Origin: Sphingobacterium sp. B16(2022)
Lineage (GTDB): Bacteria; Bacteroidota; Bacteroidia; Sphingobacteriales; Sphingobacteriaceae
NCBI RefSeq assembly: GCF_012030425.1
Contig: NZ_JAAUVN010000001.1
Span: 1,922,001-1,986,000 of the forward strand
Direction: 5' to 3'
Length of the DNA stretch: 64,000 bases
The notes under the pieces were generated by a model. The model ran no database searches. It saw only the letters and a list, made by a program, of their open reading frames with translations, and had not been told where the DNA came from. Shown in pieces: positions 63,659 to 64,000 of the stretch (positions are counted from its first letter, which is position 1; every line of letters begins with the position of its first letter). The position numbers were made by a program, and so were the translations under genes.

Positions 63659-63702
63659 ACGATCCGAAAAGTAGATGGATAAGCATCTGCTTTTCGGATC
63701 GT
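63659..63702. terminator. Long hairpin between dcu and the right-edge gene
   Basis: A 19-bp stem with one wobble (63659-63677 with 63684-63702) and a 6-base loop. It lies upstream of the dcu start and downstream of the minus-strand gene at the right edge, so it probably ends that gene's transcript. Confidence 0.75.
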
Positions 63703-63846
63703 AAAATTTAGTTCTACCCTCCATCTATGTATTTGTTTCATAATTTAAGGTTTTTTAAAATGGCATCTCAAAGACCTATGCAAATAGCGCACAGGACATG
63801 AATAAGCTATTTATGATCAATAATTTAGTTACCTTATGCAATGATA

Positions 63847-64000
63847 TTACTTCATAGGTGATACTTTTTTAGCCGCTCTCCACGGGATGAGTGCGGTCAT
63901 CAATATCACCGTCGCAATTCCTCCTACCAATGGCGAACGATCTGCAAAGAAAAAACACAATACGTACAGAAGAACTGCTATAAAGCTAAGTGAAAATGCG
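63847..64000 (-). CDS. C-terminal part of a membrane protein (runs off right edge)
   Basis: An open frame of 51 codons with stop at 63847-63849 encodes two hydrophobic segments (SFIAVLLYVLCFFFADR and GGIATVILMTALIPW) and a basic tail. The family is not recognisable from this piece. Confidence 0.55.
   Translation of the reverse strand, partial: AFSLSFIAVLLYVLCFFFADRSPLVGGIATVILMTALIPWRAAKKVSPMK

Noticed and set aside
1..64000. tRNA, rRNA or riboswitch genes
   Set aside because: I looked for cloverleaf-like and known riboswitch-like stretches in the intergenic gaps and saw none; a covariance search would be needed to exclude small RNAs.

Overview
The window reads as chromosomal DNA of a Bacteroidota bacterium, most like the Sphingobacterium/Pedobacter group. 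Supporting signs are low GC, perfect TAnnTTTG -7 promoter boxes (16104-16111, 16178-16185, 22599-22606, 25582-25589), a double-glycine-leader lanthipeptide, GH43 enzymes, MocR and AraC regulators, a TraG-type coupling protein and a lysyl-tRNA synthetase. No rRNA, tRNA or CRISPR array was found. Much of the window is accessory DNA, rich in broken genes and duplicated segments.

1-10.6 kb: a class I lanthipeptide locus. A minus-strand operon runs HTH protein, erythromycin-esterase-like protein, ABC ATPase, ABC permease, LanC, LanB, then a glycosyltransferase-like gene leaving the left edge. The 75-aa Cys-rich precursor lies divergently on the plus strand with its own terminator. Downstream are a LicC-like nucleotidyltransferase and a GT25-LicD fusion, suggesting phosphocholine-type decoration of something.

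10.6-25.5 kb: a patchwork. It holds a SHOCT membrane protein, an AraC-controlled NTF2/NmrA pair, relics (Imm1-like, serine hydrolase, DsbA-like, cyclotransferase), a divergent SDR/HxlR pair, a LytTR two-component pair, a metallophosphoesterase, an orphan TraG and an NDH-2-like flavoprotein.

25.5-29.4 kb: a MocR-type regulator faces a redox operon (DoxX, AhpD-like, azoreductase-like, GNAT, membrane protein, DJ-1, and an ABM gene cut by an IS3 relic). The same two-part operator, with the same spacing to the -7 box, precedes both this operon and the NDH-2-like gene. This is a small regulon readable directly from the DNA.

29.4-62 kb: a recombined island. Six copies of a secreted 149-aa NTF2-like gene alternate with Rpn-family (PD-(D/E)XK) nuclease genes, several of them truncated, chimeric or interrupted. 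Between them sit likely immunity-type genes (DUF3885, DUF2251, WGR-like and unrecognised acidic proteins), a GGCT-like gene with two broken copies, a TPR protein, two GH43 enzymes, an alpha/beta hydrolase, beta-lactamase-fold serine hydrolases with an AraC regulator, a metalloprotease and two more regulators. Duplicated fragments recur tens of kilobases apart. lysS (45.1-46.6 kb) is the one clear housekeeping gene.

62.2-64 kb: a DcuA-type C4-dicarboxylate transporter and the C-terminus of a membrane protein entering from the right edge.
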